Assembly: GCA_937892025.1 (NCBI GenBank)
Contig: CALAVA010000115.1
Coordinates: 1-22,635, forward strand
Origin: an uncultured Bacteroidales bacterium
GTDB lineage: Bacteria; Bacteroidota; Bacteroidia; Bacteroidales; WCHB1-69
DNA length: 22,635 nt
Direction of reading: 5' to 3'
Shown here in pieces: positions 5,911-12,193 of the stretch. The translations under genes were made by a program, and so were the position numbers. The notes under the pieces are model-generated. The model worked only from the letters and a program-made list of their open reading frames with translations. It had not been told where the DNA came from and made no database searches. Numbering within the stretch: position 1 is the first letter of the stretch; each line of letters starts with the position of its first letter.

Positions 5911-8028
5911 TTAATTATTTGTTATTCCTGAGAAGTCACCTAAATCTGTAATTGCTTCAGAAATTAAATTTTCTCTTTTTATTTCATCTTCATCAATAAG
6001 TTTGTCAATTTTATCACAAATATTTTTGATGTTTTCTTGGAGTGTTGCGTTCTTTATGTCAAAATCAATAGCGTCTTCAGGCGTTTCTCCCTCTTCTTGC
6101 TTTTGACTTTCAGTTAGCATATTCATATATAAATCAAAGAATGAATCAGACTTTGTTTTTGATTTTGATTCGCTTATTTGGTCAAAATATTTTTTTGTAA
6201 ATGATTTTGCTGCTTTTGATTTTTTGTTTTCATTTAATGGTTCTCCACTATCTGCACTTGGTGCTCCACCCATATCGGTTTCTCCTGTTTCTCCACTCAT
6301 ATCGCCTTCCATATCAGCACCGGGCTCTCCGATATCAAAATCATCACCGCCCATACCATTTCCAATCGGACCTCCGCCAACGCCTCCGCCCATTTCATCG
6401 TTTTCTCCTCCTTGTTGCTGTTGTTGGTCTCCACCACCATGCATTGCATTGTAATCTCCATATATTCTATCAGTGATATCGAACATTCCTGAGTGCTTAA
6501 TGATATTTGGAGTTGCTTGAAGTTCAGCTGCCATTGCCTTTTCAAGCCTAATTTCATTGAACATATCCCTAATTTCATTATCACTCATTTTCATAATCTT
6601 CTTCAATGCCATATGTATTGACATCATTGGTATTCCAGTTCCTGGGTCAGCCAATGCTGTTTGCATTGCGGTTAATCTTTTTTGCAAATCATCAAGTTCT
6701 TGTGATTCAATCATTGAAGATGGGTTGTTCAATGCTAATGAAAAGTTTCCTATTTCGTCTGACAATCCCAAAAGATATAAATGAATCATTGCGATTTTGT
6801 TAAGTTCCATTAACAAGAATTGTTGAATTCTGTTAATCATTCTCGCAAATCTTATATCCATAAATGAAAGATTTTGTCCCTTACCTTGTGCTTCTTGGAA
6901 GTTCAAGAAAGTCTTAGGAACTCTAATAGCAGCAAAAATTTTGTTTTGCATATATTCAATATCTTCCATTTGAACTTGGCTGTTTGCGGCTTGTAATGTT
7001 TCAATTGGGTTAGGTGCGTCTTCTCTTCTTACAGGAATGAAGTAATCGCTTGAAACGTCTAAGAAATTCTTTCTTAAATCAACTTGACCGGTCATTGGGT
7101 CAATGATTTGTGTTCTCTTGAAGTTGTTTGCAATATCATTGATATATGCAGGAACATCAGCATCATCAATAGCACCAACGTAAACTTTATAAACACGTCT
7201 TTCAATTGCTTTATCCAATCTCCAAATAAGCATTGCGTCTTCCATCATAGACCACATTCTCCATGCTCTACGTGCCTTATGTAACATTGAAACTCCGTAA
7301 GGCAAGAAAAATGAGTCATTTAACAATCTGAAGTGTGCTACTTGCCAATTGAAATAAGCATTATCTCCATTATGGCCTTTCCATACAAATCTAACATCGT
7401 CAGGCTTTATGTCTGTTGTTTGTTGTTGAACCGTTTGTGTATATGTCGAACCATATCCATTTTCTTCACGGTCAACTTCATATACAGGCATCATCATCCA
7501 ACCCATAATTCCGTTTGACTTGTCAATGTTCAATAACATAAACGTATTTCCGTATTTAGTCATATGACGTGCAATCATTGGTAATTCAGTGTAAATGTGA
7601 AGTCTGTTCACAAATAAATCTTCCAATATTGATTTAGTTCTTTGTGACTTTGAATATACATTTAACATTAATCCTTCTGAGTTCAAAGGACATGTCTCTT
7701 CTGATATAATATCAAGTGCAGAACCTATTTCACAAGTTCCATCCATAAGGTCAACATCACGATACATAAGTTTAACAGCGTTATACCCTGCTAAACTTTC
7801 CATAGAATTATCAGCACCTGCCTTTTTCCATTGATAGGCTAAGTATTTCTGCTGCTTGAAAGTTTCCAACTTTCTTTCATATTCAGTTCTATCATTTGTA
7901 CTGAAAAGGACCTCATTTCTGTCAGCAAAATTTCTTGATGTTTGTACTGATTGCGGAACTGAGTTGTTGTTAGACCCTCTGAATACATCAGTTAACCTCT
8001 GAAATATAGTTTGATTATTATTTGCCAT
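5911..8028 (-). CDS. Portal (head-tail connector) protein, T4 gp20-type
   Basis: A 705-residue protein. The dodecameric portal forms the DNA gate at the capsid vertex and nucleates head assembly. Residues about 60-500 show the gp20 layout: 'RRVYKVYVGAIDDADVPAYI' is the portal stretch that in T4 relatives reads RRVFYIDVGN; then IIDPMTGQVD, SSDYFIPVRRED, IETLQAANSQ and IEYMQNKIFAAIRVPKTFLNF follow in the usual order. From about residue 529 there is a Gly/Gln/Asp/Glu-rich linker (to about 598, including QQQQQ), then a charged helical tail to 705 containing MLTES (residues 637-641) and NENKK. T4 gp20 is 524 residues, so this C-terminal extension is extra. The start ATG is preceded by an AT-rich leader without a clear ribosome-binding site. 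The neighbours are head genes on the same strand. Confidence 0.9.
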   Translation of the reverse strand: MANNNQTIFQRLTDVFRGSNNNSVPQSVQTSRNFADRNEVLFSTNDRTEYERKLETFKQQKYLAYQWKKAGADNSMESLAGYNAVKLMYRDVDLMDGTCEIGSALDIISEETCPLNSEGLMLNVYSKSQRTKSILEDLFVNRLHIYTELPMIARHMTKYGNTFMLLNIDKSNGIMGWMMMPVYEVDREENGYGSTYTQTVQQQTTDIKPDDVRFVWKGHNGDNAYFNWQVAHFRLLNDSFFLPYGVSMLHKARRAWRMWSMMEDAMLIWRLDKAIERRVYKVYVGAIDDADVPAYINDIANNFKRTQIIDPMTGQVDLRKNFLDVSSDYFIPVRREDAPNPIETLQAANSQVQMEDIEYMQNKIFAAIRVPKTFLNFQEAQGKGQNLSFMDIRFARMINRIQQFLLMELNKIAMIHLYLLGLSDEIGNFSLALNNPSSMIESQELDDLQKRLTAMQTALADPGTGIPMMSIHMALKKIMKMSDNEIRDMFNEIRLEKAMAAELQATPNIIKHSGMFDITDRIYGDYNAMHGGGDQQQQQGGENDEMGGGVGGGPIGNGMGGDDFDIGEPGADMEGDMSGETGETDMGGAPSADSGEPLNENKKSKAAKSFTKKYFDQISESKSKTKSDSFFDLYMNMLTESQKQEEGETPEDAIDFDIKNATLQENIKNICDKIDKLIDEDEIKRENLISEAITDLGDFSGITNN

Positions 8029-8066
8029 ATATATTGTTAATTATTAATTAATATAAGTTTATTTCA

Positions 8067-9164
8067 TTATAAGTAAACATTCTTTAAGTCATCAAAATTT
8101 GATACTCCGAACTTTTTAAGCACATATGCACCGAGTTCCATTATTTTTGTTGAATCATTGTCATCTGGATATTCAATTGAATTTAATTTTCTTATTGGTG
8201 CGTTTGTTGTTGATGTTAATAACTCACAACTTTCTTGAAAACTTGTACCGTAAGAATGTATAATTTGATTTATTAAATCACCTTTATATTGCTCAAGACC
8301 AAATTGTTTTAAAACATTTGAAATTGTATCAAATGCTTCTTTATCTTTCTTGTAAATCTTTCCGTGTGTTAAAATATTAAATAAATGCTTTAATATCGTG
8401 ACATATGTGTTTGTTTTTCTGAATCCGTTAAGAGCTTTATATCTTTCTGAATTTGTATAACTATTGTCAATGTACGGCTGTGAACCGCTATTATATTCAT
8501 TTTCAATTTCAGCGTTTATGTTCTTTTCTGACATTGAGTTAAACGCATTTAAGTCATTATACACAAATACGTTTATCTTTAAGCGCCTACATAACATGTA
8601 AATTGTTGTCGCCATGTCTCTTTCACGTTCAATTGTGCTTTCTCTTGAAGAATCCAAGTAAACATCAATTCGTGTTATGTATTTATTGGCATTTTTGATT
8701 ACTGACTTGTATGAAAACACTCTGTCTTCCATTTCAAAATCCTGATGTTCTCTTCTTGATTTTGTAAATCCTTTTCCAAACACATCAGTATATTCAGGGT
8801 CATAGTATTTTTGCTTATATTGCCAATAGTCCATTGGTTTTCCTTTGTAATTATATCCTAATGCATCACCATCTAATTGTATTCTTACGCAACTTCCAAA
8901 TTTTCTTGCATATGATATGCTTTTACTTCTACTTCTTTGCGTTGATAAATAAAAAAATCGTTTGTTGTCTTTTGCATCTGCTTTATTTGATGACATCGTT
9001 AGGTGAAATTCATTCTTACTCAATATCTTTACACAGGAATCCAATGAAGCAAAATGATACGTAAGTTTACTTATGCCTTCTGAAATGATTTTTTTGATAC
9101 ATTCAGAAACCATTTGTTTTATTTCGGAAATACCTAATTTGTATGTGTTATTTTGTCCTGTCAT
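8067..9164 (-). CDS. Tagged protein with possible ADP-ribosyltransferase-like domain
   Basis: A 365-residue protein. Residues 8-28 (YKLGISEIKQMVSECIKKII) carry the block's N-terminal signature with ISE as the possible cleavage site. After it, residues 35-56 (TYHFASLDSCVKILSKNEFHLT) look like the opening of DarT/ART-type folds ('YHxT, small helix, I-L-x-x-x-x-F/L'), with His37 as candidate NAD-contact. FFYLSTQRSRS (70-80) would supply the Tyr/Ser-Thr strand, and EMEDRVFS (144-151) a candidate catalytic Glu. Residues 165-330 are mostly helical and unrecognised. T4 packages the ADP-ribosyltransferase Alt with a similar short tag, so an injected host-modifying enzyme is plausible. The motif match is by eye and the fold is unproven. 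The gene is preceded by an AACTATTTATA motif and followed 38 nt later by the portal start. Confidence 0.5.
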   Translation of the reverse strand: MTGQNNTYKLGISEIKQMVSECIKKIISEGISKLTYHFASLDSCVKILSKNEFHLTMSSNKADAKDNKRFFYLSTQRSRSKSISYARKFGSCVRIQLDGDALGYNYKGKPMDYWQYKQKYYDPEYTDVFGKGFTKSRREHQDFEMEDRVFSYKSVIKNANKYITRIDVYLDSSRESTIERERDMATTIYMLCRRLKINVFVYNDLNAFNSMSEKNINAEIENEYNSGSQPYIDNSYTNSERYKALNGFRKTNTYVTILKHLFNILTHGKIYKKDKEAFDTISNVLKQFGLEQYKGDLINQIIHSYGTSFQESCELLTSTTNAPIRKLNSIEYPDDNDSTKIMELGAYVLKKFGVSNFDDLKNVYL

Positions 9165-9186
9165 TCTTATAGTACATTAATCCATT

Positions 9187-9197
9187 TATAAATAGTT
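9187..9197 (-). promoter_or_regulatory. AACTATTTATA motif before the 9164 start
   Basis: The minus strand reads CAAACTATTTATAAATGG; the motif ends 22 nt before the ATG at 9164. It is the best-spaced member of the set for a -10 element with a short leader. Confidence 0.45.
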
Positions 9198-9208
9198 TGT
9201 TACTTTCA

Positions 9209-9240
9209 TTTGATTATTAATTAAAATTTTTATATATATT
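9209..9240 (+). promoter_or_regulatory. Bacteroidota-type promoter for the 9258 small gene
   Basis: TTTG (9209-9212), a 20-nt spacer and TATATATT (9233-9240), the same geometry as the promoters at 14126 and 14953. It points to the ATG at 9258, 17 nt further on. It is divergent from the minus-strand motif at 9187-9197. Confidence 0.45.
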
Positions 9241-9257
9241 TATGTAAAAAGTAGATT

Positions 9258-9374
9258 ATGGAAACATTTGAAGAAAAGGTTGAAAGATACATGAAATGCG
9301 ATAAATGCACACTTGCAGAAATGCTTGCAATGAAAGATTTTACGATTAACGTTCAAGAAAGCCATCTGCTTTAG
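9258..9374 (+). CDS. Small protein, 38 aa, possibly truncated
   Basis: The frame reads METFEEKVERYMKCDKCTLA, then EMLAMKDFTINVQESHLL and a TAG stop. The first 28 residues look like a compact helical phage protein (charged helix, then 'YMKCDK-x-TLAEMLAMKDF'), a pattern I associate with small Bacteroidota phage proteins that normally run longer. The last eight residues are read from sequence that resembles a mobile-element end (9360-9400), so the gene may be truncated there. It has its own host-type promoter and is the only plus-strand gene within the minus-strand head block. Its function is unknown. Confidence 0.45.
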   Translation: METFEEKVERYMKCDKCTLAEMLAMKDFTINVQESHLL

Positions 9375-9444
9375 CTGTGGGATGAATTGCTTTAACATTG
9401 TGTTGCTGACAGCACCACTTGATGTTTCGAGTGTGGTTAATAGG
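9375..9444 (+). other. Non-coding stretch with hairpins, possible mobile-element end remnant
   Basis: No ORF. The sequence starting at 9359 (AAGCCATCTGCTTTAGCTGT) resembles the 'GCCxxCxGCTTTAGCxG' ends seen near IS200/IS605-type elements, by memory only. Two hairpins follow: TGCT-GAC-AGCA (9403-9413) and CACTTGA/TCGAGTG with a 4-nt loop (9416-9433, one wobble pair). It could be a relic or the 3' UTR of the small gene. Confidence 0.25.
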
Positions 9445-9516
9445 TATAACTTATTAACAAATATATGTTTTTAATAAAAAAAGAACCCCACGAATTCATT
9501 CGTGGGAGTATGTCAG
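9445..9516 (+). repeat. Left inverted repeat of the 9569-10330 cassette
   Basis: Its reverse complement aligns over about 72 nt with the right copy (10363-10438), with roughly 8-10 mismatches and a 3-4 nt length difference in a T run. Its core is a perfect hairpin, CCCACGAA-TTCA-TTCGTGGG (9487-9506). The conservation extends beyond the hairpin on both sides, which goes further than two similar terminators would need. Confidence 0.75.
9471..9507 (-). terminator. Rho-independent terminator of the 9569-10330 gene
   Basis: On the minus strand the 8-bp hairpin (9487-9506) is followed by GG-TTC and seven T, 60 nt after the stop codon at 9569. It is embedded in the left inverted repeat. Confidence 0.75.
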
Positions 9517-9568
9517 TTGTATGGTATAAAAAAAGCGGTCATTTGACCGATTTTTGTTTTTATTTCTA

Positions 9569-10330
9569 TCAATTAAATTCTTTTAATTCATTAAGAGTAT
9601 TTCTCACTATTGATTCAAATAAGCTTTCGCCTAACCTTTGTCTGAATATCGTTCCATTTTCTTGCGAGATTCTTTGCCTTTTCTTTCTTGGAACTTTTGT
9701 GCCTATTACTTCTTCTTCGCCACTTGGTTCTTTTGGCTTAACAGGCTCTTCTGGTTTTGGCGATGGTTTTGGCTCTTCTGGTAATAAGAATTTTTTATAA
9801 TCGTTGCCAATATTGCCACCATTAATCAATGCATCTCTTTCAACCTTTCTTAATGCTGGTTGTAATTTTTTTACCACATCATTTCCGAATCTGTTCATAT
9901 ATTTTATAAACGAATTTGGATTATCAAGGGCGAAAATGGTAATCAATTTATAATTGTGTTTTCTATCTAACGAAACAACAACTACGCCATTGCTTGTTAT
10001 TGTGTGTATTCTATACTCATGGTCTTTTCCCAATCCCCTTTCGCTTCTATCCTTACAAAAGAAAGAAGCAAGTGGCGTTCCTAATTTACCAGCGTATAAT
10101 ATGTCATTCAGTCTGTCTTTTCTATCTCTTGTTAAATGTGTGCTTTTTTCTGCATTTTCTATTGCTTCAAGTGATACTGTTTCCGTTTGAGAAACAACAG
10201 TTGTTCCTGTTAATTGGGATTTAGACCATTCTTCATTCAAATAATCAGTATATTCGTTTAAAAAATTACTTATTGCTTCTAAAACAAGATGTGTTATATT
10301 GCTTTCTGTTAATAAAAAGGTTCTATACAT
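9569..10330 (-). CDS. Tagged protein with Pro-rich linker, in an inverted-repeat cassette
   Basis: A 253-residue protein. The N-terminus (MYRTFLLTESNITHLVLEAI) carries the block's LTE-plus-helix signature. A Thr/Ser/Glu region and a central globular part follow (about 70-165), with strands around EYRIHTITSNGVVVVSLDR and YKLITIFALDNPNSF; the His-rich strand layout could be a nuclease or toxin-like fold but no catalytic set is clear. Then comes a Pro/Glu/Lys linker (about 182-208, EEPKPSPKPEEPVKPKEP), a basic patch (RKKRQR) and a C-terminal helix, SLFESIVRNTLNELKEF, that echoes the N-terminal signature. The gene alone sits between 72-76 nt inverted repeats, so it may have moved as a unit. It may be a packaged effector; the function is unknown. 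Confidence 0.6.
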   Translation of the reverse strand: MYRTFLLTESNITHLVLEAISNFLNEYTDYLNEEWSKSQLTGTTVVSQTETVSLEAIENAEKSTHLTRDRKDRLNDILYAGKLGTPLASFFCKDRSERGLGKDHEYRIHTITSNGVVVVSLDRKHNYKLITIFALDNPNSFIKYMNRFGNDVVKKLQPALRKVERDALINGGNIGNDYKKFLLPEEPKPSPKPEEPVKPKEPSGEEEVIGTKVPRKKRQRISQENGTIFRQRLGESLFESIVRNTLNELKEFN

Positions 10331-10362
10331 TGTTATATTTTTTTAAAAAAAGTTTTTTTATT

Positions 10363-10438
10363 CTGATATACTCCCACGAATGAATTCGTGTGGCTCTTTT
10401 TTTTTTATTAAGAACACGTATTTGTTAGTAATTTTATA
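10363..10438 (+). repeat. Right inverted repeat of the 9569-10330 cassette
   Basis: Inverted copy of 9445-9516. Its hairpin (10373-10393) has one extra T that bulges the stem. On the plus strand the hairpin runs into about ten T, so it would terminate plus-strand transcription, although no plus-strand gene lies upstream. Its outer end overlaps the stop codon of the neck-like gene (10434-10436). Confidence 0.75.
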
Positions 10439-11573
10439 TTACATAAATTCCTAATGGGGTATATTGTTGTAATTTAACATTATTTTCCATTAATTCGGCT
10501 TGTTCTTTCATCATATTAACTGGTCTCATTCTTTCAAGACGTTTCATTAGTGCTTCCATTGCAGCATCATACTCTTCTTTACCTTGCTGATTTAACATTT
10601 GGTAATCCATCGTCATCTCTGCCTGTGGAATATTAACTTTTCCTGAAAATTTACCTCTTACGAGTCCTAATGTTTGTTTTGCCTTTGCAATTAATAACTG
10701 TCTTACAACAACTTTTGCGGGGTCGTTCAAAAATTGATATTGCATATTTTCCATAGGAACTTGGTCAGGGCTTAAAATCACATCGTCTGCGTGGTATAGC
10801 ATACATTCATCTTCATCTCCATTTGAAGTGTCGTAATATGTGTACCAAACCTCACACCCGATAAGCCCAATTCCGCCATTTACTCCCGCACCTGCGAAGC
10901 CAAATGACAATTTACTTCCAGGAGTTGACATTAAATGCAGTAAATGTGTACCGTCAGGACCTGCTGTTACTTTATATGTAAGGTCACCCCTAAATAATCT
11001 GCTCTTAAAATTCAAATCTGCGGCCATATAAGCAACATCCATTGCTTGTGTTGTGTAAAAACCTCCAAGTCCTCCACCATATCCATATCCTGCGCCAACT
11101 TGTCCAAGTCCTGGCATAAATCCAACACCACCACCCATATAGTTTGCAAATAATGCTGTATCTGTCATAGGTGGATTTACATACATTACTTTGTTAATTG
11201 TTCTTCCTGATGGTATTACATAAACCTGTTTTCCTGCTTCAATTGTAACGAAATCCTTTTTAAGTTCCCATGGGCCTTCTTGTTGCAATCCAACTTGCTT
11301 TGAAAACCAATAAGAATATTGCTTTGTAAGGTCAAGATTTCTCATCATAAAGCCGTACATAAGTTCTTTTGCGTTTGTTACATTTTTTCCGTAAAAGCCC
11401 ATCCAATTATTCAATATGATTTCATTTTGAACTGCTGATGAATAATCTTGTATTGCAATTTGCAACAAATCACATAATTGTTCGTCACTTAATTCAACGG
11501 CCCTGATTGGCGCACCGAGTGCTGAACGAACTAATTTGAACAATTCATCAATATCTTTTGTTATTTTAATCAT
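10434..11573 (-). CDS. Putative neck / head-completion protein
   Basis: A 379-residue protein. The N-terminal helical part (LVRSALGAPIRAVELSDEQLCDLLQIAIQDYS) has the form of phage connector/adaptor proteins, where a small helical 'ALG-x-P...L-x-D-x-x-L-x-x-x-I-x-x-A' bundle binds the portal. A beta-rich middle contains a Gly/Tyr-rich insertion (about residues 143-172, YMGGGVGFMPGLGQVGAGYG). The C-terminus is helical (VVVRQLLIAKAKQTLGLVRGKFSG) with a Met/Gln-rich end. The position between terminase and portal supports a head-to-tail joining role similar to T4 gp13/gp14; this assignment is from pattern and synteny, not a firm family match. A candidate AACTATTTATC promoter lies 63 nt upstream, inside the broken endonuclease gene. 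Confidence 0.6.
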   Translation of the reverse strand: MIKITKDIDELFKLVRSALGAPIRAVELSDEQLCDLLQIAIQDYSSAVQNEIILNNWMGFYGKNVTNAKELMYGFMMRNLDLTKQYSYWFSKQVGLQQEGPWELKKDFVTIEAGKQVYVIPSGRTINKVMYVNPPMTDTALFANYMGGGVGFMPGLGQVGAGYGYGGGLGGFYTTQAMDVAYMAADLNFKSRLFRGDLTYKVTAGPDGTHLLHLMSTPGSKLSFGFAGAGVNGGIGLIGCEVWYTYYDTSNGDEDECMLYHADDVILSPDQVPMENMQYQFLNDPAKVVVRQLLIAKAKQTLGLVRGKFSGKVNIPQAEMTMDYQMLNQQGKEEYDAAMEALMKRLERMRPVNMMKEQAELMENNVKLQQYTPLGIYVI

Positions 11574-11580
11574 TTATTTG

Positions 11581-12149
11581 TTAATTATTTCTTTTATATG
11601 ACAAAAGTTCATTTTCGTCTTTGTATACTTTATTAGATAAATAGTTATTTGGTACTGTTTTATCATAACTAAAATAAATCATTTTTATTCCTAAAGTATT
11701 GCACTCTTCTAATTTTTTTGGTCACAATATTGTTGATGTGTTAAATCTGAATCTTGTGTTTCTTTTTTTATTACTAAACTTAACTGGCACAAAATGTTGT
11801 CTTCCTTGGTGCTCAATTGCTATTTTATATTTTTCTATATAAAAATCTATGCTTTTAAATCCAAACATATTAATGTTTTTATAATGAATTTTTATTTCAT
11901 CTTCAGAAAATATTGAAAGTAAAAATTTATAAAGTTTTTGTTCTGATAAATTTTTTTTCATTGCACATTTTGGGCAACCACTACCTCTTAAATGGTTTTG
12001 TGGCATTTGCCAAAATTCACCATGTTTCGGACAGATAATACAAACTTTTGTTTTTGTATTTACATATTCAACTTTAGAATAATCGTATTTATCACATGTA
12101 CAAGTTTTGCTTTTTCAATAAATTCTTCTTTTGATGATTTTTTTGCCAT
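11581..12149 (-). pseudogene. Homing-endonuclease-like gene broken by frameshifts
   Basis: The 569-nt span reads as one ~189-residue protein if three single-base corrections are allowed. It starts MAKKSSKEEFIEKAKLVH; one missing G (CATGTGAT where CATGGTGAT is expected) then separates it from the frame DKYDYSKVEYVNTKTKVCII, followed by CPKHGEFWQ and HLRGSGCPKC, a paired-Cys zinc-binding pattern. The nuclease-like part is SIDFYIEKYKIAIEHQGRQH (Asp, Glu, Gln-His, as in Vsr/EDxHD or PD-(D/E)xK-type nucleases). Two further one-base shifts in runs of seven A (about 11772 and 11716) divide the end (ETQDSDLTHQQYCDQ, then KMIYFSYDK to the TAA at 11581). As written, only pieces are translated, the longest 94 residues. 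It sits between terminase and neck genes, a usual place for intron-less homing genes. Confidence 0.75.
11636..11646 (-). promoter_or_regulatory. AACTATTTATC motif upstream of the neck-like gene
   Basis: The minus strand reads AACTATTTATC, 62 nt before the ATG at 11573. It lies in the 3' coding part of the broken endonuclease gene, where it encodes N-Y-L-S in the reconstructed frame, so coding chance is a competing explanation. Confidence 0.3.
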
Positions 12150-12193
12150 AATTTTACTATTATTTCAAAAAGTACACACAAAAATCGAATATT

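Noticed and set aside
6201..6476. Plus-strand ORFs antisense to the portal linker
   Set aside because: They mirror the repetitive Gly/Gln/Asp codons of the portal and have Pro/Ser/Leu/His-rich low-complexity products.
11722..12006. The 94-residue minus-strand ORF as a complete gene
   Set aside because: Coding-like sequence continues on both sides in shifted frames with the expected zinc-binding and nuclease context, so it is a piece of a larger broken gene.
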